DNA from: Bordetella genomosp. 9
GTDB lineage: Bacteria; Pseudomonadota; Gammaproteobacteria; Burkholderiales; Burkholderiaceae_B
DNA: 64,000 nt
NCBI RefSeq assembly: GCF_002261425.1
Contig: NZ_NEVJ01000001.1
Location: 1,217,083 to 1,281,082 of the forward strand
Direction: 5' to 3'
Below, piece by piece: positions 19,597-30,159 of this stretch. The notes below the pieces were generated by a model that ran no database searches, was not told the origin of the DNA, and saw only the letters and a program-made list of their open reading frames with translations. The position numbers were made by a program, and so were the translations under genes. How positions within the stretch are numbered: position 1 is the first letter of the stretch; every line of letters starts with the position of its first letter.

Positions 19597-20130
19597 TCAA
19601 TCGTCGCTCTTGGGATCCAGTCCCGGGAATAGCACGTCGGTGTAGCCCAGCTTGGTCAGGTCGGTCATCCGGGTGGGGTACAGGCGGCCGATCAGGTGAT
19701 CGCATTCATGTTGCACGACGCGTGCATGGAAGCCGCGCGCCTCGCGTTCGATCATGTTGCCGGCGGGATCGTAGCCGGTGTAGCGGATGTGCGTATGGCG
19801 CGGTACCAGCCCGCGCAGCCCGGGCACCGACAGGCAGCCTTCCCAGCCTTCTTCGCGGTCGTCCGACAGCGGGGTGATGATGGGATTGCACAGCACCGTT
19901 TGCGGGACGGGCTCCGCATCCGGGTAGCGTTCGCTGCGTTCGAAGCCGAAGATCACCAGCTGCAGGTCCACGCCTATCTGCGGCGCCGCCAGGCCGACGC
20001 CGTGCGCGTGCTTCATGGTGTCGAACATGTCCTGAACCAGGGCGTGCAGCTCAGGCGTGTCGAAGTCGCGGATGGGGGCCGCCACGCGCAGCAGGCGGGG
20101 GTCACCCATTTTGAGGATTTCGTGGATCAT
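19597..20130 (-). CDS. def: Peptide deformylase
   Basis: Metalloenzyme (177 aa) that removes the N-formyl group from nascent proteins. The three motifs are intact: [18 protein letters not shown] (metal-binding Cys) and HECDH (two His ligands and the catalytic Glu). It is not next to fmt, so it is probably one of several def paralogues. The stop lies 16 bases before the spmAB start on the same strand, so the two may be co-transcribed. Confidence 0.96.
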   Translation of the reverse strand: MIHEILKMGDPRLLRVAAPIRDFDTPELHALVQDMFDTMKHAHGVGLAAPQIGVDLQLVIFGFERSERYPDAEPVPQTVLCNPIITPLSDDREEGWEGCLSVPGLRGLVPRHTHIRYTGYDPAGNMIEREARGFHARVVQHECDHLIGRLYPTRMTDLTKLGYTDVLFPGLDPKSDD

Positions 20131-20215
20131 GGCGTCGGTGTCACGGTGAAGGATGCTCGGCGGAGCATTCTAGGCGGCGTGTCCATGGCCCGTCCACACG
20201 CCGCGCAAACTCGGA

Positions 20216-20611
20216 TCAATCGTTCTGCGATCCTTTCTGGATGAACTCGATCTTGTAGCCGTCGGGGTCCTCGACGAAGGCGATGACCGTGGTGCCGTGC
20301 TTCATGGGACCGGCCTCGCGCGTGACCTTGCCGCCGCGTTCGCGCACGCGATCACAGGCTTCGTAGGCATTGGGCACGTCGATGGCGATGTGGCCGTAGC
20401 CCGTGCCCAGGTCGTAGCGTTCGGTGTCCCAGTTGTGCGTGAGCTCGAGCACCGCGCCGTCCTTCTCATCCTGGTAGCCGACGAAGGCCAGGGTGAACTT
20501 GCCGTCGGGGTAGTCCTTGCGGCGCAGCAGGCGCATGCCGAGCACGTTGGTATAGAAATCGATGGAACGGTCCAGATTGCCGACACGGAGCATGGTGTGG
20601 AGCAGTCGCAT
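20216..20611 (-). CDS. gloA: Lactoylglutathione lyase (glyoxalase I)
   Basis: Glyoxalase I (131 aa) isomerises the hemithioacetal of methylglyoxal and glutathione to S-lactoylglutathione. Two beta-alpha-beta-beta-beta modules are visible. Metal ligands are His at the start ([16 protein letters not shown]), Glu in VLELTHNWD, His in YGHIAIDV, and Glu in YKIEFIQKG. Length and motifs are canonical for the nickel-type short enzyme. It is monocistronic, 85 bases before def on the same strand. Confidence 0.97.
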   Translation of the reverse strand: MRLLHTMLRVGNLDRSIDFYTNVLGMRLLRRKDYPDGKFTLAFVGYQDEKDGAVLELTHNWDTERYDLGTGYGHIAIDVPNAYEACDRVRERGGKVTREAGPMKHGTTVIAFVEDPDGYKIEFIQKGSQND

Positions 20612-20851
20612 GATGGTTTCCTTTCAACTGGCTGATCGCGGCGGCCGCGCGGGGCGCGGGCAATTCGACATTGTAGAGGCTGCGAGCCCGAGCCGCGTCG
20701 AGCAGGCCGACGCCGGCGTGCCTTGCGAGGCCCCTGTGCCCGCGGCAAGGAACCCCTGCCGCCGGGCTGGCACCCAACCCGCCGCGATCAACTGTGCGCC
20801 GGCCACCCACGATCGCCGCCGCCGGCCACAACAGCAGAACAGGAGACAGGT

Positions 20852-21841
20852 ATGCAATTTTGCAAACGGGAGTTCGTGGCCCTAGCCTTGTTGAGCAGCT
20901 TCATCCCGTGGAGCGCCACGGCGGCCGACGCGGAACTGATGTACCCGCAGCGGCCTGTGACACTGGTCATTGGCTACCCGCCGGGCGGCAGCGCGGAGGC
21001 CCTTGCACGGGTGTTGGCCAAATATATGGGCGCGGAGCTGGGGCAGAACATGATTGTCGACTTTCGGCCGGGCGCGGCGGGCAATATCGGCGCCAAGGCT
21101 GTCGCACGCGCGAAGCCCGATGGGTACACCATTTATCTGGGCGCACGCCCGAACACGATACACAAGGCGATGTATCCGCAGCTGGATTTCGACTTCGCGC
21201 GCGAGATGGTACCCATCGGCCTGGCCGCGACGATGCCGTTCGTCATCGCAGTGGGCAAGGACGCTCCTCTCGGCAGTGTGCAAGACATCATCGACCTGGC
21301 GAAAACGTACCCCGGCGCGCCGACCTGCGCCTCGGCGGGCGTCGGCACCAGCGATCATCTTCTATGTGCGATGTTCCAGGAGGAGACAGGCACCGACATT
21401 GCGCATGTGCCTTATCGGGGTGGCTTGCATGCGTTCAACGACGTCATAGGAGGACGGGTCGATATGCGTTTCGCGCCGCTGCCAGCGGCGCTTCCGCATA
21501 TCCAGGCGGGCAATGTGCAGGCGCTTGCCGTCATGTCCCGAGAGCGGGTGTCCAGTCTCCCGCACACCCCGACCATCGCCGAAGCCGGCTTCCCCTCCCT
21601 GGCGCTGGACGCCTGGTACGGCCTGATGGCGCCGGCGGCTACGCCGCCTGAAGTCGTGGCGCGGCTCAATCAATCGATGAACGCGGCGCTGGCCAGGCAG
21701 GAGCTGCAGGAGGCCCTGCTCCAGCTGGCCTATGTCCCGCCCGCGCCGGACACGCCGGCGGCCTTCGGGGCCTTGATCGCGAAAGAAACCGAAAGGTGGA
21801 CGACCATCCTGGAAACCCGCAACGTCCAGCCTTCGTCCTAG
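20852..21841 (+). CDS. Bug-family tripartite tricarboxylate transporter substrate-binding protein
   Basis: Periplasmic receptor of the Bug/TctC family (329 aa). A signal peptide (VALALLSSFIPWSATAA) precedes YPQRPVTLVIGYPPGG, VDFRPGAAGNIGAKAVA, PDGYTIYLG and AHVPYRGGLHAFNDVIGGRVD. ATG 20852 follows the strong site AGGAGACAGG. It stands alone, divergent from gloA and convergent with the YgjP-type gene. It is the second of three orphan Bug receptors in this window; the ligand is unknown. Confidence 0.93.
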   Translation: MQFCKREFVALALLSSFIPWSATAADAELMYPQRPVTLVIGYPPGGSAEALARVLAKYMGAELGQNMIVDFRPGAAGNIGAKAVARAKPDGYTIYLGARPNTIHKAMYPQLDFDFAREMVPIGLAATMPFVIAVGKDAPLGSVQDIIDLAKTYPGAPTCASAGVGTSDHLLCAMFQEETGTDIAHVPYRGGLHAFNDVIGGRVDMRFAPLPAALPHIQAGNVQALAVMSRERVSSLPHTPTIAEAGFPSLALDAWYGLMAPAATPPEVVARLNQSMNAALARQELQEALLQLAYVPPAPDTPAAFGALIAKETERWTTILETRNVQPSS

Positions 21842-21863
21842 GCGGTTCCTGTCCGTTGGCGGT

Positions 21864-22835
21864 TCAAAGCTGCGGCAGCATCGCGGGATCGTGGCGGCGC
21901 AGGACGTCGCGCGCCTGCTGGTAGTCGGGCAGGATATGCCCGACCTCGTTCCAGAAATTGGGGCTGTGATTCATTTCCCGCAAGTGCGCCAGCTCATGCG
22001 CGATCACATAGTCGATGATGGCGGGCCCGAAATGGATCAGGCGCCAGTTCAGCATGATGTTGCCGTCGCTGGTGCACGACCCCCAGCGCGTGGCCGCGGA
22101 CGACAGCCGCCAGCGGCGGATCTTCAAGCCGCTCGCCTGCAGGAAATACCCCAGGCGCGCGCCGAACCAGATCCCGGCGCGCTGCTGCAGCCAGGCCTGC
22201 GCGGCGTCCCGGATACGCGAAGCGGCGGCGTCGGCGGGCAGCGCCAGCCGGAGGACGTCGCCGTCGCACGGCGCGTCCGCGTCGCCGGACAATGCCGCAT
22301 GCCGTTCGTGTGACCCCAGTTCCAGCACGATGCGTTTGCCCAGGTAGGGCAGTTCGCCGCCCGCGCGCCATTGCGTCTGCGACAGCGCCAGTTGTTCCCT
22401 GCGCTTCTGCCAATCGCGCAGCTTGGCCAGGATCCACCCGGATTTCTCCACCACGGACTCGTCGACCTGGCGCAGCGTGACCCAGTTCGGCGCCGTCACG
22501 CGCAGGCCATCGTCGCTGACCACGAAGCCTATCGTGCGCCGGCGCGAGCGCAGCAGCACGAAGCCGATCTCCTGCTGCGGCGTCGCGACGACGCGCCAGC
22601 GTGCATTGGGCGGCAGGGTGGGCGGGCAGATCGTCGGGACGATGAACGGGCTGGCCGAAGAAGGCCGCAGATCGAAAGTATCGGGGGCGTCCCGCGTCGA
22701 CGGAACCGTCGCACCCAGCGCGGGCGATTCCGCAGGGAATAGCGCCGGCTCGGCGTCGCCGCCGCCCGTATCGCCGGGCGGCGCGCCTGAACCGGCTGCA
22801 TCGAACAGAAGTTCGAGCTGATTATTCCGAGACAT
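21864..22835 (-). CDS. YgjP-like (DUF45) zinc metallopeptidase
   Basis: M48/SprT-related metallopeptidase of the YgjP family (323 aa). The zinc motif is HELAH (YVIAHELAHLREMNHSPNFW), with a third ligand expected in the following NHS segment; the preceding RWGSCTSDGNIMLNWRLI is a family signature. Residues 1-75 are a poorly conserved Pro/Ala-rich extension. Physiological substrate unknown. It overlaps the end of plsC by 14 bases upstream on the same strand, so it is probably the last gene of the glyQ-glyS-gmhB-plsC operon. Confidence 0.88.
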   Translation of the reverse strand: MSRNNQLELLFDAAGSGAPPGDTGGGDAEPALFPAESPALGATVPSTRDAPDTFDLRPSSASPFIVPTICPPTLPPNARWRVVATPQQEIGFVLLRSRRRTIGFVVSDDGLRVTAPNWVTLRQVDESVVEKSGWILAKLRDWQKRREQLALSQTQWRAGGELPYLGKRIVLELGSHERHAALSGDADAPCDGDVLRLALPADAAASRIRDAAQAWLQQRAGIWFGARLGYFLQASGLKIRRWRLSSAATRWGSCTSDGNIMLNWRLIHFGPAIIDYVIAHELAHLREMNHSPNFWNEVGHILPDYQQARDVLRRHDPAMLPQL

Positions 22836-23559
22836 ACCTTTCAGGGTTGAGGCGGCGCATTTCGCCTTCGATCCAGTCCTGGACCTGGCGATTCAGCTCC
22901 TCCGGTGATTTGCCTTGCGATTCTATCGCGGGGCCGATCGAAACGGTGATCATGCCCGGACGCTTGACGAAAGCGTTGCGCGGCCAGCACTCGCCGGCGT
23001 TGTGCGCGATGGGAATCACCACGCTGCCGGTGCGTGATGCCAGCAGGGCGCCGCCCATCTTGAAGCGGCCCTTCTGCCCGGGTGCGATGCGCGTGCCTTC
23101 CGGGAACAGCAGCGGCCAGCGGCCTTCGTTCAGGCGGCGTTGTCCTTGCCGCACCACTTGTTCGAAGGCGTCGCGCCCCTTTGCGCGATCGATCGGGATC
23201 ATGCGCAGCAGCGCCAGTCCCCAGCCGAAAAACGGCACGTAGTGCAATTCACGCTTGTAGACGAAACAGACCTCGCGCGGCATGTGGGCCGGGAAGCACA
23301 GCGTTTCCCACGCGGACTGGTGCTTGGAAAGCAGGATCGCAGGGCCGTCGGGCAGGTTCTCCCAGCCGCGCACCTGCCACCGGATGCCGCAGAACACCCG
23401 CGCGCCCCAGATGGCCAGGCGCGGCCAGCCCACCGTCAGGCGATAGCGCCAGTGCAGGGGCAGGGGCGCCCACAGCAGGCAGGCCAGCGCGTAGGGAATG
23501 ACGGTGACGCTGAGGAAAACCACATACAGCAGCGAACGCAGAAACAAGACGGCCTTCAT
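22822..23559 (-). CDS. plsC: 1-acyl-sn-glycerol-3-phosphate acyltransferase (PlsC-like)
   Basis: Membrane acyltransferase (245 aa) of the PlsC/LPLAT family that makes phosphatidic acid from lysophosphatidic acid. An N-terminal hydrophobic region (LFLRSLLYVVFLSVTVIPYALACLLW) precedes the catalytic Hx4E motif in SKHQSAWETL, the FPEGTR motif and the PIAHNAGECW segment. The catalytic motif has Glu in the position usually written as Asp, a known variant. ATG 23559 overlaps the gmhB stop. It could instead acylate another lipid. Confidence 0.9.
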   Translation of the reverse strand: MKAVLFLRSLLYVVFLSVTVIPYALACLLWAPLPLHWRYRLTVGWPRLAIWGARVFCGIRWQVRGWENLPDGPAILLSKHQSAWETLCFPAHMPREVCFVYKRELHYVPFFGWGLALLRMIPIDRAKGRDAFEQVVRQGQRRLNEGRWPLLFPEGTRIAPGQKGRFKMGGALLASRTGSVVIPIAHNAGECWPRNAFVKRPGMITVSIGPAIESQGKSPEELNRQVQDWIEGEMRRLNPERYVSE

Positions 23560-24101
23560 GCGGCGCTTTCTTCCAGAAGGATATCCACCACCGCGGCAAG
23601 GTCGTCGGCCACTCGCGTACCCGCCGGCATCTGGCCCGAGGCCAGCGTCTTCTGGCCATTGCCGGTCTTGACCAGCCAAGGCGCGCAGCCCGCCGTCGCG
23701 CAGGCCTGCAGGTCACGCAGCGAGTCTCCGACGGCCGGCACCCCGGCCAGGTCCACGTCGAAGCGCTCGGCGATCTGCTCGTACATGCCGGGCAGCGGCT
23801 TGCGGCAGCGGCAGTTGTCTTCAGGCAGATGCGGGCAAAGGAAAATGGCGTCGATGGCGCCGCCGACCTGGGCGAGTTCGCGCCGCATCTTGGCGTGGAT
23901 GGCGGTCAGCGTGCGCATATCGAACAGGCCCCGGCCCAATCCCGATTGGTTGGAGGCAATGACGACCGTCCAGCCGGCCTGGTGCAGCCGCGAGATTGCG
24001 TGCAAGGACCCGGGCAGGGCGACCCATTCGTCCGGCGACTTGACGAACGCGTCGCTGTCCTGATTGATGACGCCGTCGCGGTCTAGGATGATGATTTTCA
24101 C
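23556..24101 (-). CDS. gmhB: D-glycero-beta-D-manno-heptose 1,7-bisphosphate 7-phosphatase GmhB
   Basis: HAD-superfamily phosphatase (181 aa) that dephosphorylates heptose 1,7-bisphosphate in ADP-heptose (LPS core) synthesis. Motif I is DRDGVINQDS with the nucleophilic Asp; the zinc-binding loop CPHLPEDNCRCRKP is characteristic of GmhB; motif IV is VGDSLRDLQA. It overlaps glyS upstream and plsC downstream by four bases each, indicating a tight operon. Confidence 0.95.
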   Translation of the reverse strand: MKIIILDRDGVINQDSDAFVKSPDEWVALPGSLHAISRLHQAGWTVVIASNQSGLGRGLFDMRTLTAIHAKMRRELAQVGGAIDAIFLCPHLPEDNCRCRKPLPGMYEQIAERFDVDLAGVPAVGDSLRDLQACATAGCAPWLVKTGNGQKTLASGQMPAGTRVADDLAAVVDILLEESAA

Positions 24102-26233
24102 TGGGCGAGCCGGGAAATGTCTGCGACCTTGTTCATCAGGCCATGGAGCTGGCCCAGCAGGGCCAGCCGGTTGGCGCGCACGGCCGGGTCGTCGGCCATG
24201 ACCATGACATCGGCGAAGAACGCGTCCACCGGTTCGCGAGCCTGGGCCAGCGTGCTGAGGCTGCCGGCGAAATCGCCGGCGTCGAATTGCGCTTGCGCGC
24301 GCGGGCTCAGGCTGTCGATGGCCTGGGCCAATGCGCGCTCGGCGGGCTCCTGCAGGCGCGCGGCATCGACGGCGCCGATGTCGCCTTCCGCCTTCTTCAG
24401 CAGATTGCCGACGCGCTTGTTGGCGGCCGCCAGGCTGGCGGCCTCCGGCAGCGCGCCGAAGGCGGTGACGGCGCGCACGCGGGCGGCCACCTGGTGCAGC
24501 GGCGGCGCCAGCGCCACCACGGCATCGACCGCGTTGCGGTCGAATTCGGCGGCCAGTTGGTTACGGTAGCGTTCGTAGGTGAAGTCGGCGACTTCCGCCA
24601 GCACGGTATCGGCGATCTGGCCGGCGCCGAAGCTGTCGGCCGCCAGGCGCAGCACGCCTTGCAGGGTCAGGGGACCATTCTGGCTGGGCTTGAGCCATCC
24701 GCCGGCCGCCAGTTGTTCGAAGGCGCTGATCAGGCCCAGCGCGGCACGCCGCAGGCCGAAGGGGTCACGTTCGCCGGTAGGCGCCAGGCCGATGCTCCAG
24801 ATGCCCACCAGGGTCTCGGCGCGCTCGGCGATGAACAGGGCCGCCATGGTCAGGCTGTCGCGGTCGACCGGCGCGTCCAGGCGGTTGCGGTACTGCTCGC
24901 GCAGCGCGCGCACCACGTCGGCGGCTTCGCCATCCGCTTCGGCGTAGTAGGCGCCCATGATGCCTTGCAGCTCGGGGAACTCGCCCACCATCAGGGTGCC
25001 CAGGTCGGCCTTGGCCAGCAGGGCCGCGCGGTCGGCGGCTTGCGGATCGGCGCCCAGCGCCTGCGCGACGCCGCGCGCCACGCCGCGCACACGTTCGACG
25101 CGTTGCAGCTGGCTGCCCAGCTTGTTGTGATAGACGATCGAACCCAGTTGCTCCACGCGCGCGGCCAACGGCGTCTTGCGATCGGTCTCGAAGAAGAACT
25201 GCGCGTCCGCCAGCCGGGGCCGGACCACGCGCTGGTTGCCTTCGACGATGTTCACCGGATCGGCCACCTGCATGTTGCTGACGATCAGGAAGCGGTGCGT
25301 CAGCTTGCCGGTGTCGGGGGCGAACAAGGGGAAATATTTCTGGTTCAACCGCATCGTCAGGATCAGGCATTCCTGCGGCACCTGCAGGAAGCGCGGTTCG
25401 AACTCGCCGACATAGACGGTGGGATGCTCGACCAGCGCGGTGACTTCATCCAGCAGCGCCGGCACTTCGGGATCGTCTCCCAGCGTGGCGCCCAGGCGCT
25501 GGGCGTGCGCCTGTAGCTGGCGCGAGATTTCATCGCGGCGCGCATCGAAGGAGGCGATCACGCGGCCCGCGTCCGCCAGCCGGTCGACATAGGTATCGGC
25601 GTCGGCCAGGCTGATGGCGCCTTCGCTCATGAAGCGATGGCCCAGCGTGTCGCGGCCGGCCGTCAGGCCCAGCGCGGAAATGTCCACGACGTCGGCGCCG
25701 AACAAGGCCACCAGGCCATGCGCCGGGCGCACGAACTTGACGGTGGTTACGCCATCGGCCAACTGGTAGCTCATGACCTTGGGGATGGGCAGGCCGGCGA
25801 TGGCCGCGTCCAGCGCCTGCTGCAGGCCGTCGGCCAGGCGCGCGCCGGGCGCCGTGCCGCGCGCCACCAGGTAGTCCTGCTTGCCGTCGGATTCGCGCGC
25901 CAACGCCGCGACGTCGACGTTGTCCAGGCCCTTGGCGGCCAGTTTCTTCAGCAGCGCGGGGGTCGGCCGTCCTTCGGCGTCCAGGCCCACCTTCACCGGC
26001 ATCAGCTTTTCCGCGTAGTCCTGGTCGGGCGCCTGCGCCAGGACGGCGGACAGGTGCACTGCCAGGCGGCGCGGCGTCGCGTAGGCCTGCGTGCGGCAGT
26101 CGGCGCCCAGCAGGCCGCGCGCGTCCAGGCCCTGGCGGATGCCTTCGGCGTAAGCCTCGCCCAGCTTGCGCAGGGCCTTGGGCGGGAGTTCTTCGGTCAG
26201 CAGTTCGACCAGCAGGGGACGGACGTCGCTCAT
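24098..26233 (-). CDS. glyS: Glycine--tRNA ligase beta subunit
   Basis: Beta subunit (711 aa) of the alpha2beta2 bacterial glycyl-tRNA synthetase, responsible for tRNA recognition. The N-terminus [16 protein letters not shown], the internal [15 protein letters not shown] and the C-terminal anticodon-binding region ([21 protein letters not shown]) are diagnostic. It starts within the last codons of glyQ (overlap of four bases), giving translational coupling of the two subunits. Confidence 0.98.
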   Translation of the reverse strand: MSDVRPLLVELLTEELPPKALRKLGEAYAEGIRQGLDARGLLGADCRTQAYATPRRLAVHLSAVLAQAPDQDYAEKLMPVKVGLDAEGRPTPALLKKLAAKGLDNVDVAALARESDGKQDYLVARGTAPGARLADGLQQALDAAIAGLPIPKVMSYQLADGVTTVKFVRPAHGLVALFGADVVDISALGLTAGRDTLGHRFMSEGAISLADADTYVDRLADAGRVIASFDARRDEISRQLQAHAQRLGATLGDDPEVPALLDEVTALVEHPTVYVGEFEPRFLQVPQECLILTMRLNQKYFPLFAPDTGKLTHRFLIVSNMQVADPVNIVEGNQRVVRPRLADAQFFFETDRKTPLAARVEQLGSIVYHNKLGSQLQRVERVRGVARGVAQALGADPQAADRAALLAKADLGTLMVGEFPELQGIMGAYYAEADGEAADVVRALREQYRNRLDAPVDRDSLTMAALFIAERAETLVGIWSIGLAPTGERDPFGLRRAALGLISAFEQLAAGGWLKPSQNGPLTLQGVLRLAADSFGAGQIADTVLAEVADFTYERYRNQLAAEFDRNAVDAVVALAPPLHQVAARVRAVTAFGALPEAASLAAANKRVGNLLKKAEGDIGAVDAARLQEPAERALAQAIDSLSPRAQAQFDAGDFAGSLSTLAQAREPVDAFFADVMVMADDPAVRANRLALLGQLHGLMNKVADISRLAQ

Positions 26234-27141
26234 TGCGCGACCTCCGCGGCGCTGCGGCCGCCCAGCATGGGAAAGCCCAGCCGTTCGCGCGATTCGTAGT
26301 AGGCCTGCGCAATGGCGCGCGACAGGTTGCGGATGCGGCCGATGTAGGCCGCGCGCTCGGTGACGCTGATGGCGCCGCGCGCGTCCAGCAGGTTGAAGGT
26401 GTGCGCGGCCTTGAGCACCGCCTCGTAGGCGGGCAGGGCCAGCGGGACTTCCATCAGCCGCTTGGCTTCGGATTCGTAGTCGTTGAAATGCGCGAACAGC
26501 ATGTCGGCCGAGGAGTATTCGAAGTTATAGGTGGACTGTTCCACTTCGTTCTGGTGGAACACGTCGCCGTACTTGACCGGGCGGCCGTCCGGGCCGATCG
26601 TCCAGACCAGGTCGTAGACGCTCTGCACGTCCTGCAGGTACATGGCCAGGCGTTCCAGGCCATAGGTGATTTCACCGGTGGTCGGGGTGCAGTTCAAGCC
26701 GCCGACCTGCTGGAAGTACGTGAACTGGGTGACTTCCATGCCGTTCAGCCAGACTTCCCAGCCCAGCCCCCAGGCGCCCAGCGTGGGGTTTTCCCAGTCG
26801 TCTTCGACGAAGCGGATGTCGTGGCGGGTCGGATCGATGCCCAAGGCCTTCAGCGAACCGATGTACAGGTCGAGGATTTCCGGCGGCGCCGGCTTCAGCA
26901 CGACCTGGTACTGGTAATAGTGTTGCAGCCGGTTGGGGTTTTCGCCGTAGCGTCCATCCTTGGGGCGGCGCGACGGTTGCACGTAGGCCGCGCGCCAGGG
27001 CTCCGGGCCGATCGCCCGCAGAAAGGTGGCCGTATGCGAGGTTCCCGCGCCGACTTCCATGTCGTAGGGCTGCAGCAGCGTGCAACCCTGCTTATCCCAG
27101 TATTCCTGGAGTTTTAGGATGATTTGCTGAAAGGTGAGCAT
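26230..27141 (-). CDS. glyQ: Glycine--tRNA ligase alpha subunit
   Basis: Catalytic alpha subunit (303 aa) of the heterotetrameric glycyl-tRNA synthetase, a class II enzyme. [20 protein letters not shown] is the standard start at ATG 27141, and the frame upstream has no similarity. Motif 2 lies in [21 protein letters not shown]; the PRHGY-like region is at [18 protein letters not shown]. It leads the operon glyQ-glyS-gmhB-plsC-ygjP. Confidence 0.98.
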   Translation of the reverse strand: MLTFQQIILKLQEYWDKQGCTLLQPYDMEVGAGTSHTATFLRAIGPEPWRAAYVQPSRRPKDGRYGENPNRLQHYYQYQVVLKPAPPEILDLYIGSLKALGIDPTRHDIRFVEDDWENPTLGAWGLGWEVWLNGMEVTQFTYFQQVGGLNCTPTTGEITYGLERLAMYLQDVQSVYDLVWTIGPDGRPVKYGDVFHQNEVEQSTYNFEYSSADMLFAHFNDYESEAKRLMEVPLALPAYEAVLKAAHTFNLLDARGAISVTERAAYIGRIRNLSRAIAQAYYESRERLGFPMLGGRSAAEVAQ

Positions 27142-27307
27142 GGTGCTGGGGAAACCGCCCGATGGGCCCGCGGATGACAAACCCGGCATTTTACTGGAGC
27201 CGGCCCGTCCGCCGGAAAATCCTTGCGCGGCGTTGGTCGTATCATTCCATTTCCGCGCCTCGCGCGCCCCCGCGGCGCGCATCCGCCAACTGGAAGGAGA
27301 ACAGCAC

Positions 27308-28075
27308 ATGGCCGACCTGATCGAGGTGGCAGTCGAAGACGGCATCCAGACCATCACCATCAACCGTCCGGACGCCCGCAACGCCATCAACCTGGAAACC
27401 GCGCAGGCGATGGCCGCCGCGCTGGACCAGCTGGACAAGGATCCGGCCGTGCGCATCGGCATCCTGACCGGCGCCAACAATACCTTTTCGTCCGGCATGG
27501 ACCTGAAGGCCTTCGGGCAGCGCGGCGAACGGCCGCTGATCCCGGGACGCGGCTTCGCCGGCCTGAACGAAGCGCCGCCCAAGAAGCCGCTGATCGCCGC
27601 CGTGGAAGGCTACGCGCTGGCGGGCGGCTTCGAAATGGCGCTGGCCTGCGACCTGCTCGTCGCGGCCCGCAACGCCAGTTTCGGCCTGCCGGAGGTCAAG
27701 CGCGGCCTGGTGGCGGGCTCGGGCGGCATGCTGCGGCTGCCGCGCCGGCTGCCGTACCACATCGCCATGGAAATCATCCTGACCGGCGACATGCTGGGGG
27801 CGGAACGCGCCCACGCTTTCGGCCTGGTCAATCGCCTGACGGAACCCGGCAAGGCGCTGGACGAGGCCAAGGCCCTGGCCCGCACCATCGTCGAAAACGG
27901 TCCCCTGGCCGTCCAGACCGCCAAAAGCATCGTGTCGCAGGCCGTCGATTGGGAGCAGGCCGGCATGTTCGATCGCCAGCGGCCCCTGATTGCGCATATA
28001 TTCACGTCCGCCGACGCCAAGGAAGGCGCACTGGCCTTCGCCGAAAAGCGCAAGCCGGTCTGGCAGGGAAAATAA
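27308..28075 (+). CDS. Enoyl-CoA hydratase/isomerase (crotonase) family protein
   Basis: Crotonase-fold enzyme (255 aa) expected to hydrate 2-enoyl-CoA or act on a related acyl-CoA thioester. The oxyanion-hole motifs [12 protein letters not shown] and [14 protein letters not shown] are clear, and one catalytic glutamate is probably the E of LPEVKRG. ATG 27308 follows AAGGAG at good spacing. It is divergent from glyQ. The substrate class (short-chain, CaiD-like or other) cannot be told from sequence alone. Confidence 0.9.
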   Translation: MADLIEVAVEDGIQTITINRPDARNAINLETAQAMAAALDQLDKDPAVRIGILTGANNTFSSGMDLKAFGQRGERPLIPGRGFAGLNEAPPKKPLIAAVEGYALAGGFEMALACDLLVAARNASFGLPEVKRGLVAGSGGMLRLPRRLPYHIAMEIILTGDMLGAERAHAFGLVNRLTEPGKALDEAKALARTIVENGPLAVQTAKSIVSQAVDWEQAGMFDRQRPLIAHIFTSADAKEGALAFAEKRKPVWQGK

Positions 28076-28109
28076 ACCTTCATCGCTCAACCTTACGCTA
28101 CAGCACGTC

Positions 28110-29630
28110 ATGACCGTCATCAAGGAAGAAGACTTCATCCAGTCCATCGCGGATGGGATCCAGTTCATCAGCTACTACCATCCCGTGGACTACCTGCGCC
28201 ACCTGGCGCGCGCCTATGAGCGCGAGGAAAGTCCCGCGGCCCGCGACGCCATCGCGCAGATCCTGACCAATTCGCGCATGTGCGCCGAAGGCAAGCGCCC
28301 GCTGTGCCAGGACACCGGTATCGTCAACGTGTTCCTGAAAGTCGGCATGAACGTGCGTTTCGACACGGCGCGCAGCCTGCAGGAACTGTGCGACGAAGGC
28401 GTGCGCCGCGGCTACACCAATCCCGACAATCCCTTGCGCGCATCGGTGCTGGCCGATCCGCTGTTCGCCCGGCGCAATACCAAGGACAACACGCCCTGTA
28501 TCGTCAACGTCGAACTGGTCCCCGGCGACAAGGTCGACGTGCAGCTGGCGTCCAAGGGCGGCGGTTCCGAGAACAAGTCCAAGTTCGCCATGCTCAATCC
28601 CAGCGATTCGCTGGTGGACTGGGTGCTGAAGACGGTCCCGACCATGGGCGCCGGCTGGTGTCCGCCCGGCATGCTGGGCATCGGCGTCGGCGGCACGGCC
28701 GAAAAAGCCATGCTGATGGCCAAGCAGTCGCTGATGGAAGACATCGACATGTACGAGCTGCTGCAGCGCGGCCCGCAGAACAAGCTGGAAGAGCTGCGCA
28801 TCGAGCTCTACGAAAAGGTCAACGCGCTGGGCATAGGCGCGCAGGGCCTGGGCGGCCTGACCACCGTGCTGGACATCAAGATCTCCACCTTCCCCACGCA
28901 TGCGGCCTCGCTGCCCGTGGCGATGATTCCGAACTGCGCGGCGACCCGCCATGCGCACTTCGAGCTGGACGGCAGCGGTCCCGCGCACCTGACGCCGCCG
29001 GCGCTGTCGGAATGGCCGGAAGTGCGCTGGGCGCCGGACTACAACAAGTCCAGGCAGGTCGACCTGAACACCCTGACCAAGGAAGAAGTCGCCAGCTGGA
29101 AGCCGGGCCAGACCCTGCTGCTGTCGGGCAAGATGCTGACCGGCCGCGACGCCGCGCACAAGCGCATCCAGGACATGCTGGCCAAGGGCGAGCAATTGCC
29201 GGTCGACTTCCGCAATCGCGTGATCTATTACGTCGGCCCGGTCGATCCGGTGCGCGACGAAGTCGTCGGCCCGGCCGGCCCCACCACGTCCACCCGCATG
29301 GACAAGTTCACCGACATGATGCTGGACAAGACCGGCCTGATCGCCATGATCGGCAAGTCGGAGCGCGGTCCGGTGGCGATCGAGGCCATCCGCAAGCACC
29401 AGTCTGCGTACCTGATGGCGGTGGGCGGCGCGGCCTACCTGGTTTCCAAGGCGATCCGCGCCGCCAAGGTGCTGGCGTTCGAAGACCTGGGCATGGAAGC
29501 GATCTACGAGTTCGACGTCAAGGACATGCCGGTGACGGTGGCCGTGGATGCGCAGGGCACGTCGGTGCATACCACCGGCCCGCGCGAATGGCAGGCGAAG
29601 ATCGGCAAGATTCCCGTCGCCGTGGCCTGA
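28110..29630 (+). CDS. Fumarate hydratase, class I (iron-sulfur)
   Basis: Class I fumarase (506 aa), an oxygen-sensitive [4Fe-4S] enzyme that interconverts fumarate and malate. Cysteines likely to bind the cluster are in RPLCQDTGIVNV, in AGWCPPGMLGIGVGG and in IPNCAATRH. The N-terminal alpha domain and C-terminal beta domain (GRDAAHKRIQDML, YYVGPVDPVRDEVVGPAGPTTSTRMD) are fused as in FumA/FumB-type enzymes. A class II fumarase (fumC) lies 10 kb to the right, so the organism has both types. Confidence 0.95.
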   Translation: MTVIKEEDFIQSIADGIQFISYYHPVDYLRHLARAYEREESPAARDAIAQILTNSRMCAEGKRPLCQDTGIVNVFLKVGMNVRFDTARSLQELCDEGVRRGYTNPDNPLRASVLADPLFARRNTKDNTPCIVNVELVPGDKVDVQLASKGGGSENKSKFAMLNPSDSLVDWVLKTVPTMGAGWCPPGMLGIGVGGTAEKAMLMAKQSLMEDIDMYELLQRGPQNKLEELRIELYEKVNALGIGAQGLGGLTTVLDIKISTFPTHAASLPVAMIPNCAATRHAHFELDGSGPAHLTPPALSEWPEVRWAPDYNKSRQVDLNTLTKEEVASWKPGQTLLLSGKMLTGRDAAHKRIQDMLAKGEQLPVDFRNRVIYYVGPVDPVRDEVVGPAGPTTSTRMDKFTDMMLDKTGLIAMIGKSERGPVAIEAIRKHQSAYLMAVGGAAYLVSKAIRAAKVLAFEDLGMEAIYEFDVKDMPVTVAVDAQGTSVHTTGPREWQAKIGKIPVAVA

Positions 29631-29639
29631 CGCGAAGAC

Positions 29640-30155
29640 TCAGCGATCGCCGGGACCGGCCATTCGGTGAATGGCCTGGTCCGCGCAACGCGCCAGCAGG
29701 GCGTCCAGCGTTTCGTCCCGCAGCCGCATGTCCGGCGTCAGGTCGCGCAGGGGCAGCAGCACGAAAGCGCGTTCATGCATGCGCGGATGCGGCAGCGTCA
29801 GGCGCGGCGTATCCAGGCGCAGGTCATCGTAGAGCAGCAGGTCCAGGTCCAGGGTGCGCGGCGCGTTGCGGTAAGGCCGCGCGCGGCCTTGCTCGAGCTC
29901 GATGGCCTGCAGGGCATCCAGCAGATCCAGCGGCGCCAGCGTGGTGCGCAGGCGCGCGACCGCATTGACGAAATCCGGACCCGTGGCGTCCACCGGCGCG
30001 GACCGGTAGAAGGGCGATGCCGTGCATTCCCGGGTATCCGGCAGGGCCGCCAGCTGGCGCAAGGCGGCCCGCAGCGTGGCGGCGCCATCGCCCAGGTTCG
30101 CGCCCAGGCCGATGTAGGCAAACGCGCCGGGCGGAACCGCTCGGTCCGCCTGCAT
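29640..30155 (-). CDS. folK: 2-amino-4-hydroxy-6-hydroxymethyldihydropteridine pyrophosphokinase
   Basis: HPPK (171 aa) transfers pyrophosphate from ATP to 6-hydroxymethyl-7,8-dihydropterin in folate synthesis. Family motifs are YIGLGANLGD, SPFYRSAPV, FVNAVARL, RTLDLDLLLYDD and LPHPRMHERAFVLLPL. The start ATG 30155 lies four bases after the pcnB stop region, so the two are coupled, a standard gene pair in betaproteobacteria. Confidence 0.97.
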   Translation of the reverse strand: MQADRAVPPGAFAYIGLGANLGDGAATLRAALRQLAALPDTRECTASPFYRSAPVDATGPDFVNAVARLRTTLAPLDLLDALQAIELEQGRARPYRNAPRTLDLDLLLYDDLRLDTPRLTLPHPRMHERAFVLLPLRDLTPDMRLRDETLDALLARCADQAIHRMAGPGDR

Positions 30156-30159
30156 GGCG